NCBI RefSeq assembly: GCF_035046485.1
Contig: NC_085137.1
Location: 13,359,346-13,423,345, forward strand
DNA from: Aedes albopictus
Taxonomy: Eukaryota > Arthropoda > Insecta > Diptera > Culicidae
Direction of reading: 5' to 3'
Length of the DNA: 64,000 nt
Shown: positions 10,549 through 22,829 of the stretch, piece by piece
Layout of the letters: each line of letters begins with the position of its first letter
Numbering within the stretch: position 1 is the stretch's first letter
Program-made: the position numbers and the translations under genes
Notes under the pieces: generated by a model
Told to the model about the DNA's origin: nothing
Seen by the model: only the letters and a program-made list of their open reading frames with translations
The model's database searches: none

Positions 10549-12064
10549 CCCAAGTAACAATATTGATTCCATTTGGTTTTATTCATTTTTATGATAGTTT
10601 TATCGGAACATTGCATATTCTAGTTGATCTTATCAAAGTTTCAGCTGAGCACAACTATTTTTCGTCAATATTTGGTTTTAAAAACACCTCCAAGAAAACT
10701 TGACGTTCAGTTCATAAAACCATAAACACAATAAGAACTGTTGAACTTATTTTCAGTTTTATAAGGCTCTTGTAGTTATCTTCAATCATCCGTTCTTGAT
10801 CAAGAGCAACTGTTTGGTACATAAAAAATACAAGAAAAATCTCAAGCATCAGATTTTGATTCCCATCGTTCCATTATTGCTGAAAATCAAGACCACCTAC
10901 CCGTAAACCCAACCTCGACGCGGTGCAGTGTCAAGTTCCTCCGGTTGCAGCATCCGAAATGAGGTGGGTATGGTCATCCAGGACGTCGATTCCCGTGCAA
11001 TCGGGGTTCCAATCATCGATCTTCAAAATCAACAACTACTTAACTGTTGGAAGTGCTGACCGGAGGAATGAGGCACTGCACCGCATCAAGGCCGGTTATC
11101 GAAAAAGGTCTGCCTGGTTGGCAACGGTACCGGGCTGATAATTAAATTCTTCGGACGAGATTCAGAAAATCCACCACGGTGCCATAATTTTACGTTTGTT
11201 TACAATTTGGCGTACATGATTTATGACGTTCTCGGCGGAGTTTGCATAAACCTACATCAAGAACGTTATAAACCTGACTACTCTTGAGTAATACTTCTTA
11301 CCCTTGCATAAGATGAAATAAATTTAAGACGTTCTTGATGGAGGCCAACCAGGCTGCATTGAGAACGTTATAAATCCTAGTATTCTTGAGTCATGCTTTT
11401 AGCTCTGGTATGAGTTGAAAGAAATTTAAGACGATCTTATAGTGATGTTGATTAAAACCATCGATGATGGACCGACCACTAGCCTAGATTTCAATGGAAG
11501 CCATGTTGAGAAAACTCACGAGCAGTGTTCGCATGACCAGGAATAGTATTTTTAAATATTTTATTAGTGCGTTATAATGGAAGCGCGTTGCAATTTTTGA
11601 AAGTATCTTGCAACATATATACGATGAATTTTGCTTGGCATTTGGCATCCTTGTTAAACCTCGGAAATATTTCCAATTTGTGTAATAAATTAATCCCGAT
11701 TACAATAATGTGTCATTTGCATTGTGTTTTTAATTTCAATTTAATTCACCAAACTTTTCTGTCGACATAAAAGCTGCATCAGCAACAACACTGACAAATT
11801 TATTATCGTTTTATCGCGCACTTGAAGAATTCTACAAGGAGAGAGCAATTCGCCTTGAGGACAACTTGGGAAGTACAACAAGTTTTAAGATAAATTTAAA
11901 AATAACTCTCCAAGAGCATCTTAGGATGGGCCTCTTTGATCTTATCGCGGGTTTATGGTTGAGTTGATGTCGTTTTGCAGAGCAATTTGGTTTATGCATG
12001 GTTTTAATAAACAGGTGTTGAAGAATACTTCAAAAGTATTATAAAATTAATTTTGTTACTTGGG
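10549..12064. mobile_element. 1516-bp TIR element inserted in the RTE LINE
   Basis: It begins CCCAAGTAACA and ends TGTTACTTGGG, an 11-bp perfect terminal inverted repeat. The LINE protein reading is interrupted exactly at these points, between GHET (12065 side) and WTLRAEDQ (10548 side). Removing the element and one AT restores a continuous LINE sequence, so the target duplication appears to be the dinucleotide AT at 10547-10548 and 12065-12066. No transposase is recognised inside. A small frame at 10923-11138 has no known domain. It is a non-autonomous DNA element of uncertain superfamily. Confidence 0.75.
11251..11445. repeat. inverted and tandem repeat inside the TIR element
   Basis: CATCAAGAACGT near 11255 and its exact complement ACGTTCTTGATG near 11330 frame a stem-loop unit. 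A second diverged unit begins about 110 bp further on (TTGAGAACGTTATAAA, ending AAGACGATCTTATA). The two copies share ACTCTTGAGT/ATTCTTGAGT and AAATTTAAGACG in the same order. Confidence 0.6.
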
Positions 12065-12066
12065 AT

Positions 12067-13700
12067 GTTTCGTGCCCATAGAGGACGACCGGTCTAATCA
12101 ACGTGTTGTAGATGGTTAACTTCGTGTTACGGCGAACTTTATACGATCGTAGAGTTCTGCGGAGTCCAAAGTAGGCACGATTTCCTGCCACAATGCGCCT
12201 CTGAATTTCTCTGCTGCTGTCGTTGTCGGCGGTCACCAGTGAGCCCAAGTACACGAATTCTTCGACCACCTCGATTTCATCACCGTCGATATAAATTCGG
12301 GGAGGCGGGCGCGGTGATTCCTCCCTGGAGCCCTTTGTCATCATGTACTTTGTCTTCGACACATTAATGACTAATCCGATTCGCCTGGCTTCACTCTTTA
12401 GTCGAATGTACGTTTCGCCATCGTCTCAAATTTACGAGCTATGATATCAATATCATCAGCGAAACCAAGCAGCTGAACGGACTTCGTGAAAATCGTTCCA
12501 CTCGTATTTATGCCCGCTCTCCATATTACACCCTCTAAAGCAATGTTGAACAGCTAGCACGAAAGACCATCACCTTGCCGTAACCCTCTGCGAGATTCGT
12601 AGGGACTCGAGAGTGTCCCTGATACTCGAACTATGCACATCACTCGATCCATCGTCGCCTTGATCAATCGTATCAGTTTATCCGGGAATCCGCATTCGTG
12701 CATAATCTGCCATAGCTGTTCTCGATCGATTGTATCATACGCCGATTTGAAATCGATGAACAAGTGATGTGTGGGCACGTTGTATTCGCGGCATTTCTGC
12801 AACACCTGGCGGATGGCGAACATCTGGTCCGTTGTAGCGCGTTCACCCATGAATCCAGCCTGATATTGCCCCACGAACTCTCTTGCAATCGGTGATAGAC
12901 GGCGGCATAAAATTTGGGAGAGTACCTTGTAGGCAGCGCTCAGCAGTGTGATCGCGCGATAGTTCCCGCAATCCAACTTGTTGCCCTTTTTGTAGATGGG
13001 ACACATTATACCTTCCATCCATTCCTCCGGTAATACTTCCTCCTCCCAAATAGTGGTAATGACCCAGTGTAGTGCTCTCACCAGTGCTTCTCCACCGTAT
13101 TTTAGAAGCTCGCTTGGTAGTTGATCTGCTCCATCGGCTTTGTTGTTTTTCAACCGGCCAACCTCCTCCTCAATCTCTTGGAAGTCAGGGGCCGGAAGTC
13201 TTTCGTCCTGTGCACATACTCCTAGATCTGTTACCACGCCACCTTCGGTACTTGCAACGTCGCCATTAAGGTGCTCATCGTAATGCTGCCGCCACCTTTC
13301 GACCACCTCACGCTCGCTCGTGAGAATATTTCCGTGATCTCTGTGCGAGCGGTTCAGCTTCTCGTAGAACTTTCGTGTGTCCTTAGCGCGGTACAGCTCT
13401 TCCATCGCTTCGCGATCTCGTTTTTCCTGCTGGCGCTTTTTCATCCGGAAGACTGAGTTATGCCTGTTCCGCGCCTGTTTGTAACGTGCCTCATTCGCTC
13501 TCGTACGGTGTTGCAGCATTCTCGCCCATGCTGCATTCTTCTCGTTTTTCAACTGTTCACATTTGCCGTCGTACCAGTCGTTTCTGTGATTCGGAGTCGC
13601 GAAGCTGTAGCTGAGGTACTTCCTATGGCGGATCGGATGTCCCTCCAGCCATCTTCAAGTGTAGTTGCGCCAAGCTGCTCTTCCGTTGGTAGGGCCACTG
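12067..13700 (-). pseudogene. RTE LINE reverse transcriptase, multiple lesions
   Basis: RNA-directed DNA polymerase domain. Motifs in order on the minus strand: NNKADGADQLPSELLK (fingers), LFIDFKSAYDTIDREQLW (motif A with catalytic Asp), GLRQGDGLS (motif B) and FADDIDIIA at 12463-12437 (motif C with the catalytic Asp pair), then a thumb region ending RPVVLYGHET at the insertion boundary. An in-frame stop lies at 12556-12554 between motifs B and C. A frameshift lies near 12420, after FADD. Another frame change between about 13705 and 13552 separates this part from the endonuclease. All catalytic residues are readable, so the copy died by frame lesions and by the insertion. Confidence 0.92.
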
Positions 13701-13704
13701 CTAA

Positions 13705-14560
13705 CTACTGCGCGTAGTCTTGTGCCACTTCTACGTTACGAAGTTGCTCGATGTTGAGCCGCGGCGTTCGACTTCGACGTATGGTGATAACTGTCGAAAG
13801 TTTTGAGCGCATGCATACAGCGACTAAGTAGTGATCCGAATCTATATTCGCATTGCGGTATGTGCGGACATTGGTTATATCTGAGAAGAATTTACTGTCG
13901 ATTAGAACGTGGTCGATTTGATTTTCTGTTTGTTGGTCGGGTGATCTCCAGGTGGCTTTGTGGATATCTTTGCGGGGAAAGAAGGTGCTTCGGACTACCA
14001 TACCACGGGAGGCTGCAAAGTTTACGCACCGCTGGCCGTTATCATTCGATACGGCGTGAAGGCTGTTTCGCCCGATTACCGGTCTGTACATTTCCTCCCT
14101 TCCTACCTGCGCGTTCATGTCGCCGACAACGATTTTCACGTCACGCGGCGAGCAACCATCGTATGTTTGCTCTAACTGCGCGTAGAACGCTTCTTTCTCG
14201 TCATCAGGTCTCCCTTCGTGTGGGCAGTGGACGTTGATGATGCTGTAGTTGAAGAAACGGCCCTTAACTCTCAACATGCACATCCTTGCGTTGATAGGCT
14301 GCCACCCGATCACACGTTGTCGCATCTTGCCTAACACTATAAATCCTGCTCCCAGTTCATTGGTGGTGCCACAGCTTTGGTAGAAGGTAGCCGCTCGATG
14401 CCCGCTTTTCCACACTTTCTGTCCAGTCCAACAAAGTTCCTGCAACGCCACGATGTCGAAGTTGCGGGGATGTAGTTCGTCGTAAATTATCCAGTCACAT
14501 CCTGCGAAACCTAGTGACTTGCAATTCCATGTTCCAAGTTTCCAATCGTAGTCCTTATTT
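13705..14560 (-). pseudogene. RTE LINE APE-type endonuclease
   Basis: Apurinic-endonuclease-like domain that nicks target DNA for target-primed reverse transcription. Readable motifs: LGTWNCKSLG at the N-terminus (about 14535), FDIVALQELCW with the catalytic Glu (about 14455), INVHCPHEGR, VVGDMNAQVG (Asp and Asn) and NIDSDHYLVAVCM with the SDH catalytic motif. The 248-residue frame that starts with Met at 14451 is internal to the domain. The upstream residues belong to the same frame. The frame ends in a stop at 13705 and then shifts relative to the reverse transcriptase. Confidence 0.9.
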
Positions 14561-14990
14561 CGTCGCGTGGGTTTGCCGATTGTATCGAGTCGTATTTTCT
14601 CCTATGTTATTCGCAATGGGGATTTTAACGGATGACTTATTGGGCCTACGCCAACTCGCCCCTGTCTCGTCGGAGGGCCATCGTGCCAGTTCTGTTTAAC
14701 CAACCAACACTGGGACGGCCACGCTGATGGGGCTACCACCTTGGATCTAGCTGGGCGTGGTGCAGCGTTTCTTACTCAGCCGCTGGATGCCAGAACAGAC
14801 GCTGTTTGAGCCGCACCTCCTTGGTGAACAGACGCTCGGATCGTACCTCCTCAATCTAGCTGAAGTCAGAAGGACAACAGTGCCCAGGCTGGACTACCAG
14901 CTAAGCACACAACTCTTGGCTGGCGGTCTTTGTCATCGCTTGACCCGTGGAAGCATGAGGTAGGAACTTGTGAGGATCAGAGCTTTATTG
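14561..14990 (-). other. probable 5' part of the RTE LINE
   Basis: GC-richer sequence directly upstream (minus strand) of the endonuclease, with repeated AACAGACGCT phrases near 14792 and 14828. It is probably the 5' untranslated or N-terminal region. I cannot place the end or find a target duplication. Confidence 0.4.
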
Positions 14991-16640
14991 GACGCTCTCC
15001 TTATCGACTCACCATTTTGCAGTCCGTTTGCGCCACCTACTGCACGTACTTTGAAGTTATCTGTTCATCATGTACGAAGTATCAATGTTCTGAACTAATT
15101 GTATAATACTCTAGATATTCACTTTAAGATCTTCGGATAGCGTAGTGGACCTGATGGAATGATTCAAGTACCTTTCACGTCTAGCAACTAGGATTGTAGC
15201 TCAATCCCTATGGTCTCAGACTTTTGGTAAACTACTGATAAAAATGCACAAACATCCACGAACGAAAATGCATTCAACCCACTCGCGCCATGTTGCACAG
15301 TGCGCTTTGCAAGATGAGCTGCATGGCGTGCCCAACTCATGCATAATCGACAACGTCCCATATTGATCCTCCCACCCTTGAAATGACGACGACACTGCGA
15401 GCACCACCGCCTGCGCGAGGAAGAATAACAAATACAACCGAAAAGGACATAAACATCTTCCACGAGCAACATAGCTTTCGATGTTCAAACATAAAAATTC
15501 AATTAATACAAGAATGAAGAAAATAAGCGTAAGAATGCAGAATGGTATTTCACTGGGGTGGTGTGCCACCTTCTTGGTCTTGGCTGTTTCTCGCCGCTTT
15601 CTTCAGCAAAGTCGTCGATGAAGACGACCACAATGACGCGCAAAGTTGCTCCTACAACGACCAGACCAGATCAGAGACATAGGACCCATCCCTATGTGGT
15701 CGTTGGTGTTCTGTCGGTCGGTCGATCGGTAGGACTAAAATAGCGCAGAGTCGCCAGTTAGTGGGCAGGTTGCTTGCACTGGTTCACAGTATTGCGTTGG
15801 TATTCTATGCTGAAGATGTTTATGCTGAACAGTTTGTATCACTTACGCGCGTCTCTCACTCCTTTTCACAGAGGTCTCGGTTCAACAAGTAGTCCTCCCT
15901 CGCGCATTGCCACGATGCGATGGGACACAACTCGCAGTCATTCGAGTAAGCGGCCGCGCCGACGCGGCGGTGGGACACGTTCACACTTTTCGTTTCGCGC
16001 CTCCTCTTCTCCAGCCTACTTTGTATCGTCCCCACCTTGCGTCTAGCGTATTTTTCATTACATCTCGCATGGCATCTTCCGAATGCAGTTGCGTTTTATC
16101 AGAGGTCCAAACAAGGAACCAGTTGCGAGCGAGCAAGCGGGCGATAGCCCGCGTGCTGATGGTAAGATTGCGATGATATAACTCCTTTGCCACAAAACGA
16201 GAAACTCTGCTGCGGTGGGAATGGGTCCCCCTGAAAGGAGGGTGGTTACAAGCGCGAAGGGGAAACGCAGAAAAAAAAAAGGGCAGCCAGTCAATTGATT
16301 TATGGATTTCAGTTTTAATCTCCGGTGTTGAATTTAAATGATAAAACCCATGCACCTGATTTGATTAAGCCGCGATAGAGAGGCGGTCGGTTGGTCGGGG
16401 GCTGTTTCTGCGGTGTGAAAGTGCCACCACACAAGTTTTGTGGACGTGATAAAAAATCACATGTCCATTGCGAACACGGTCGCCTTCCGTTCGGGACGAT
16501 GGGACCAGCCGCAGCCACCGTCGTTGTTGCCAATCGTTACCAGAATCGGTGTGAAAAGCTCCTTCAAGATGAAATCGCATGTTCACAGTGTTTAAAAGTA
16601 ATATGATAATAAAAGTTATATAGTTAGCTAAAAACTTCAT
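14991..16640. other. GC-richer single-copy-looking DNA
   Basis: No repeat modules or element ends are recognised across 1.6 kb, in contrast to the flanks. It contains GTCGGTCGGTCGATCGG near 15714, a GCGGCCGC at 15950-15957, and mixed short frames (15774-16640) that overlap on both strands and match no domain I know. A host regulatory or untranslated region is plausible but unsupported. Confidence 0.35.
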
Positions 16641-17640
16641 CTAATTTAGGTTTCCCGAACCTAACATAGACAACAAACCAGCTGATAATATCCAAATTCT
16701 CCCATTTTTTGCAAAATTACCCATCTTATGCAATTTTTCGAATAACACACATTTGTACATATCTTTTAATCCATTTACGTCCGAATTATGCCACAACCGT
16801 GATAAACGTTTTTTTTCTGGAGTATATCAAAACCACAAAAGAAAGATATTGCAGTGATTTGAACGGAAATCTATGGTGAAATTTTGTTTAAATAAACAGT
16901 GAGGTACATACAAGTGAACATTGAAAACAATATTGTTGTTTTCGTAGCTCCCTAGCTTATATGGACTTTGTGAAGCATTTATAGATGACTGATATGGCGC
17001 AAGGAATAATTGATATTCTTTTAATTTGAAAATTTACAGCATAAGATGTTCTAGAAAGGCATTACATTACACAATGGTCCAGGATTTAGATTCATTTATC
17101 TCCTCCGAATGGTTTTCTAGACAAAAATGGTCTTCTAAAAAATTCTTCCTAATAATAAGGCCTTAATTCTAAGGGTGATCCATATTATTCAAGAAATTGA
17201 AAACAAAACTTTTTCAATTTGCAGGAATAATTATATGAAATTTTCGGCAAAGTTGTAGATCTATTGATTTTGAGCAAGTTTGCTAAAAAAGCTTTTTGTT
17301 TAACTTTAAAATGGATCAATTTAGAACAATTTTTCTGAATAAGATGGTTTTCTAACTGTTTTTTTTATCAGTTTCAATTTCTCATCAAAGCTGCCAAAAA
17401 AAACATCAACAGAACATTTGAAAATTCATTGCTTTGTGTGCAGAGATTGTTATTAACGATTTTGATTGAAGAGTTGCAGGCGTTTTGTCTGAAAATCACA
17501 GTTTATAATATGACGATATAACAGTTTGGGGCAGAAATATAAAAAAATATCTCTTGGCAGAATTTGAAAGAATAATTATTCCAAAACATATCAAACTCAA
17601 GAAAATGTTGTTTGAAAAGTACCTATTTTTTAGAGAAAAT
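16641..17640. other. AT-rich stretch, nothing recognised
   Basis: No coding signal, no paired termini and no repeat module. Confidence 0.45.
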
Positions 17641-18505
17641 CATCAATATTTTTTATATGGAGTTACATAGCACCAATCATGCACATGTAAATTTGCGTTT
17701 TTTGAAAGCTCTAACGTCTTGAATGAGACCTTTTAACCTTAGTAAGGTCTTGGGGTCTTTTTTGACCTTTATCGAATTTCAACTCGCTGTAGTTTTTGTT
17801 TAACGAATCTTAGCAATCTGAAATTTTCTGACAATTATTTTTTCGCGGAAATAAACCTTTCCCAAAATTAAAAAGTATTGAACGACCCCTAGGGGCGCTC
17901 CCATAAAAAAAGTTACAAATAAGACCCTGGGGTCATTTTTGACCCCAAACTTTGAACAGCTCGCAAAAATCTGTGGCTTGTCCGATTTTGGATCTCTTTG
18001 GCTCAAATGAAAGGGCCACAAGTCTAGTTTTCAAAACCACCGGAGAAATCCGGATTTGGCCACTGTGGTCACCGGGAACCTGCTTCAACTGAAAAATTCC
18101 GCTTTTGAGACCCTAACTTTGACAAGCTATAACTTTGCAACCAAACAAGTAATCAGGACCGTCCAAGAATCGTTGGAAAGGTATTTACGTGGACTTTGAT
18201 TATAGACATTAATATTGACTAATTATTGAGAACCGGTTCCGGAAATCCGGAACATCCGAAATATTAGTTTTCATCGTTGCTATGTGCTTGAAAATCCATA
18301 AATGTATTCCCTTTATGCATTTTATTGCATAACTTCTCTGCACACTTCACTGAAATGAGAAACATATTGTTTAGGACCGTTTTTGGAGGGTTCTGGGCAG
18401 GTCTGGTCAATGCTGAACGGGTTACAGGGACTCCGGAAGCTGGTCAATTGGGTAACGACAATGAACTTCATATAGTTTTCGCTTCAAAACCCGGCGCCAC
18501 ATGGT
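17641..18505. repeat. GGGGTCATTTTTGACC-type dispersed repeat
   Basis: Contains AAGACCCTGGGGTCATTTTT near 17922. A reverse-complement relative lies at 22477-22515, also next to a TAACAAATAAG/TTACAAATAAG segment, so this region is paired in inverse orientation with the far side of the 18.5-22.5 kb interval. It is probably part of a diverged DNA element. Confidence 0.5.
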
Positions 18506-18608
18506 TCAATCTTCGTCTGTTGTTCTTGTGATACAAAAAGAGCTTTATAGTCATCTTCTTCTTCTTCTTGGCATAACATCCCTACTGGAAAAAAGCCTGC
18601 TTCTCAAC
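18506..18608 (+). repeat. left arm of inverted repeat flanking 18.6-22.4 kb
   Basis: The arm runs from TCTTCGTCTGTTGTTCTTGT to AGCCTGCTTCTCAAC and is nearly identical, in reverse complement, to 22366-22467. It includes the phrase CTTGGCATAACATCCCTACT. Diverged relatives occur at 46585-46640 and, inverted, at 49570-49615, so it is a dispersed family. Confidence 0.75.
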
Positions 18609-18769
18609 TTACAAGATTACAAATTGGGTTCCAAACTTTGGAGTCAAGAAAATAAATTCGCATGCCAATTTATTGAGAATGCAAGCCACATTAAAGTTCG
18701 TTCAAAGATGATCTCGATCTCGGCCATGGTCATCAGAGTAACTCAAATTGTGTTTTACACCGATAAATC
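18609..18769. other. short link between arm and array
   Basis: About 160 bp without recognised repeats, next to the left inverted arm. Confidence 0.35.
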
Positions 18770-20440
18770 ATCTAAAATTTCCGCGGAGAATTTCTCTAAG
18801 AGCTTCTCAGAGAATCTGTCGAAGGCATTATCAGGTCGATCTCCTCCGGAACTTATGGAAAATTTATAAGAAAAATTCCGAAGGAACTCTTAGAAAGACA
18901 ATTCACATCGAAGGGATTTTCGGACGACCGCCTGAAGAAATTTTCTGATTTCCTGAGATTTACTGGAGGAATTTCTGCTAGACAGATTCTTGGTAGAAAC
19001 CCTAAAAGAATTAGCGGTGGAACTCTTAGGACAATTCCTGTGGAAGTACTTGCGGAATTCCTGGTGGAACTGTTTTTTTGTTAGTTTTTTTTTTCAAATT
19101 AAAGAAATAATAAAATTATCTTTTGGATGAATTACTGGTGTAAGGCCTGGTGAAATTTTTACAGAACTTCCCGGTGAAGATCCTCAATGATTTTCGGTAG
19201 GAAATCTTGGAGGGTTTCCCGATGAAAATCTTAAAAACAATCAAATAAAAGTCTTTGAAGAATTCCATGTGGAGTATCCATAAAAACTATGAACCAGAAA
19301 CAAAGGGCATTTAGTGGAACTCCTAGGGGATTTTCCGGTGAAACTCCTCTGGGTACCTCTGTGGGTACCTACTATAAATTCCAGAGGAATATCCGGTGTA
19401 ACTATTGTAAATTCAAGAGGAATTTCCAGAGGAGCTCCTAGAGGAATTCACGAAGCATCTGTGTTGCGGAGCTCCTACAGAGCTCCCAGAAAAAAATTCG
19501 GTTAAACTTCTAAACAAATTTACGGTGAGAATCCAAGAGAAATTAGAGTCGAACTCTGGATTTTCACACACAAAAATGCGTCATGGAGGGGGAGTGGTCC
19601 GAAAATTAAGATTTCATTATTACGTAATAACTTGATGCTGCATAGAGAAATTTCCGAAGGAACTTTTAGAAAACTTTCCGCTGAATTTTCTGCGAAAATT
19701 TTAGTGCACTATTTGGTAAAACTTGTAGAGAAATTCCCGATGGGATTCCTGCAGGAATGTACGGTGGAACTTCTACAGTAGTTACTTAGTATTCTCGGCG
19801 GTACTCCTGTTACGAATTTCTAGTGGAACTTCGAGAAGTATCCCCAGTGAATGATACTTTCAAATGAATTCCTGACAGAACTTCCCTAGGGATTAAAAAT
19901 TTATCTTCTAGAGGAAATTTGCGGCAGAACACATAGAGAAGTATTTTGAGGAATTCTTAAAGAAATTCTCTTTGGAACTTTTAGAACGATTTCTTAAGAG
20001 ATTTTCGATGGAACTCCTACAAGAATTTCCGGTATAACTCTTGCCGGACTTCCCGATGCAACTTCTAGTAATAATCGATGAAACTCCCAGAGAAATTCTC
20101 TAGACGAATCCCTAGTCGATTTCCTAGTGGGATCCTTGCTGTAACTCCTAGGAGAATCACTGGTGAATGTCTTAGAGGAGTTCCAGTGAATATACTGGAG
20201 GAATTCACAATGGATTTGATGGACGGATTCACGGTGGATCAACTACTGCAATTTCTGGATATTAGCGGAGGGGGGCCTACAAATATTCATAGAGGATCTT
20301 CGAGTGAAACTTCCGGTGTAACTGGAAGTACTTCCGTTGAAACTTCGAGCAAAATTGCCAGTGAAACTCTGACAGGAACTCCTTGAGGAATTCCCAGTGA
20401 ATCTACTAGAGAAATAACACAAGTTTATAGCATTTTTGAA
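18770..20440 (+). repeat. dodecamer array, block 6 (GGAACTCC variant)
   Basis: Here the module is commonly a 24-mer pair: GGAACTCCTAGA followed by GGAATTTCCGGT-type halves (for example at 19316-19460 and 20080-20260). The bias to CTAGA and CCGGT distinguishes it from block 3 (CTGGA, CTGAA), so blocks appear to have amplified separately. Open frames in it are by-products. Confidence 0.8.
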
Positions 20441-20940
20441 CTCGGTAAGCTGATGATCATTTTTAGTGTAGAATCATGCCCTGAGTTCGAAAACGTGAAG
20501 GAAAAAATTACAGTAGAGCGGAATTTTTTTCGACTTTCCATACCAGGCTGTCGATTTGAATCGATTTTTGTTATAATTTTTCAGCAAAGTTGCTCCCTTC
20601 ATGCATCTCTATTTCCGTAACCAATGCTCCGATTGAGCTGATTTTTTTTAAATAACTGGTCTACATCTAAGGTTTCAAATGTACGTCGAGAAAGATTTTT
20701 TCAATTATTTTTTTCTTACTGCAAAAAATACAAATCTTCATTATTTTTGGATATTTTGCTCAAATTTAAGGAGATAGTAAATATCAAAAAACTATAGAGC
20801 TCGATTTTCAGGATAAGCTCAAAAACTGTTCTACTTAAAAATTTTCAAAGCACGATCCTGATATCAGAACATAATTATGCATCAAAAATTTTGGTCGATG
20901 ATAGAAGTTCATGACTTTCGTTTTTTTTTTTTTTTTGTAA
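20441..20940. other. AT-rich spacer between arrays
   Basis: Contains an uninterrupted T run near 20922 and no recognised element. It separates two blocks of the same array variant, so it may be a later insertion, but no ends are seen. Confidence 0.4.
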
Positions 20941-21440
20941 ACTAGTCTAATTGGTGGAAGTAATAAAAACATTTTTGGTGGAACTCCTAGAGATAGTCTA
21001 TTCAGAACTCCTAGGAGAATTCGTTACGGAACTCCTAGACGATTTTCCTGAGAAACTCCTTGGGGCATTCCCGTTGTTACTTCGAAAACAGTTCTTATTT
21101 AAAAAAAAATTACTACTGGCGAGAGAATTTCCGGGGTAACCTCTTCTAGAGGGATTTCTGGTGGAACTCCTAGAAAATTTTTCGTTGGAACTTCTAGAGC
21201 AATTCTCGCTGGAAGTACTAGAGGATGCGACTCCTGCGGGAATTTGCAGTGGTACTAATACAGAAATACGAGGTGGAACGCCTATACGAATTTCTGTTGT
21301 GAATCCTACTGGAGTTTCGATTAGAATCAGAACTCCTGAAATTTCTGGTGAAATTCCTTGAGAATTTCTGGTGGATTTGATGGTGGGACTATTGGAAGTA
21401 TTCCTTATGGAACTCCTTAAAGGTTACCAATAATGGAACA
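20941..21440 (+). repeat. dodecamer array, block 7 (GGAACTCC variant)
   Basis: Same GGAACTCCTAGAG / AATTTCTGGTGG modules as block 6. The frames read as L-L-E/ELLE repeats. Confidence 0.75.
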
Positions 21441-22365
21441 TCTAGAGCAGTGGAGCTCAGCGCTTCTCGTATTTTTCGCAACATTTGGTTAGAAATCAAT
21501 AAAAACTGAAGAGATGTGTTACAAATTTATGCTTTATCCAACGCCTGGTGTTGTAGCTAACTGGTTATGGAGAAAAACCTAAGTTATATTTTCAATCTTT
21601 CGAGATTTGCTCGATTGAGTAAAAAATTACGCCCGCAAGTTCGTCAAGTTACGAAAAGTTGCAAAACTTATTTCAGTTTAGTAACCTTGTACTACTAAAT
21701 GACCTCGATACTAAGCTTCAGTTTGAATACTAATTTGCTTGTCGTTGAAGTGGTTTTCGATAAGTACTAAGCAATTTTGTTGATGAATTGCGTAAAATGC
21801 TGAGCACCACTTCTAGATCAGTTTTGCTGGAGCTCCTGCGGGCACTTCTACACGAAAAATAGGCTTCGTGAGAGATTCTCGTTTGAACTCCGTAAGGAAA
21901 TCCTGGTGAAGCTCCTCGTGGGAGCTCCCGAAGGATTTTTGTTTTATTTTCACCGGAGATGGAAAAAACCGGTGGAATAGAGCAATTTTCAACAATCCTT
22001 CCTCCAACTGACATGAAACCTCCTCATTACTTCATCTTTGTATTTTATAATTTGCAATATCAAATTTCGAGTGCATTTCCAGTGAGAGTACATTTTTTTT
22101 GGAAGTTAGATTGCTACATCTACAATAAGGTGGATATATATTTCATTTTGACTTTTTGTCTCCCCCACTTCAAAAATGTTTGGTAGGATTTTGCATTTTG
22201 AGGGGGCAGATAAAAAATATTTATCAAAATATCGGGTCTTGCTAAAAATTCTGTAACAAATCTGATGAGTTTTTAATATTTTCCAGATTAAATGGTTTGT
22301 TATTTTTATCCCCCCCCCCCCCTCGACCAGGGGGTGGGACAAAAAGTGAAATAAATATTTGTAAC
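21441..22365. other. mostly non-repetitive spacer with array traces
   Basis: A few diverged array modules are visible near 21800-21960 (GGAGCTCCTGCGGG, GAAGCTCCTCGTGGGAG). The rest is AT-rich with a C run near 22311-22322. No gene. Confidence 0.4.
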
Positions 22366-22467
22366 GTTGAGAAGCAGGCTTTTTTCCAGTAGGGATGTTA
22401 TGCCAAGAAGATGAAGAAGAAGACTATAAATCTCTTTTTGTATCACAAGAACAACAGACGAAGATTC
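22366..22467 (-). repeat. right arm of inverted repeat
   Basis: Reverse complement of 18506-18608, over GTTGAGAAGCAGGCT through ACAACAGACGAAGATTC. The pair encloses 3.8 kb holding array blocks 6 and 7. Confidence 0.75.
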
Positions 22468-22829
22468 AAAAATCAAAAATGACCCCAGGGTCTTATTTGT
22501 TACTTTTTTTAGGGACTAAGGAAGGTTAAACAAAAACATAAAGCGATAAAACAAACTCAATTTGAAATCATTAAATACTTATCAAATAGCCATTAATATC
22601 TGGGCAAATTCAACTGAAAATTCAAAATCAATAAAAAAAAAACCCTAATTAATCAACCTAGCGGTGATGGCGCCTTTCTCGTGCCTTCGAATACCCTTAC
22701 CAACAAAACTCAAGTGGCATGTTGATGAATGTCGCATTTTTATACGTTCAACATAAATCCATTTCATAGCTCCAGAAAACATATCGTTCATCTGGCTTTT
22801 GATGTTTGAGCCTTAAACTCCTAAAAAAG
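22468..22829. other. GACCCC repeat relic, then unassigned
   Basis: ATGACCCCAGGGTCTTATTT at 22479 is the inverted partner of 17920-17940. Beyond about 22560 nothing is recognised. Confidence 0.4.

Larger units (their letters stand above)
10115..14960 (-). mobile_element. RTE-clade non-LTR retrotransposon, broken and split
   Basis: A single minus-strand LINE is reconstructed from ordered pieces: endonuclease (14560-13705), reverse transcriptase (13700-12067) and C-terminal region (10548-10117). A 1516-bp insertion (10549-12064) separates the last two. The 3' end, near 10115-10140 on the minus strand, runs into GGTAAGGTAAGTAAG, the short tandem tail expected of RTE-type elements. The APE-type endonuclease and the reverse transcriptase arrangement fit the RTE clade, to which mosquito JAM-type elements belong. 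The 5' boundary near 14960 is a guess. The copy is non-functional: in-frame stops, frameshifts and the insertion. Confidence 0.85.
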
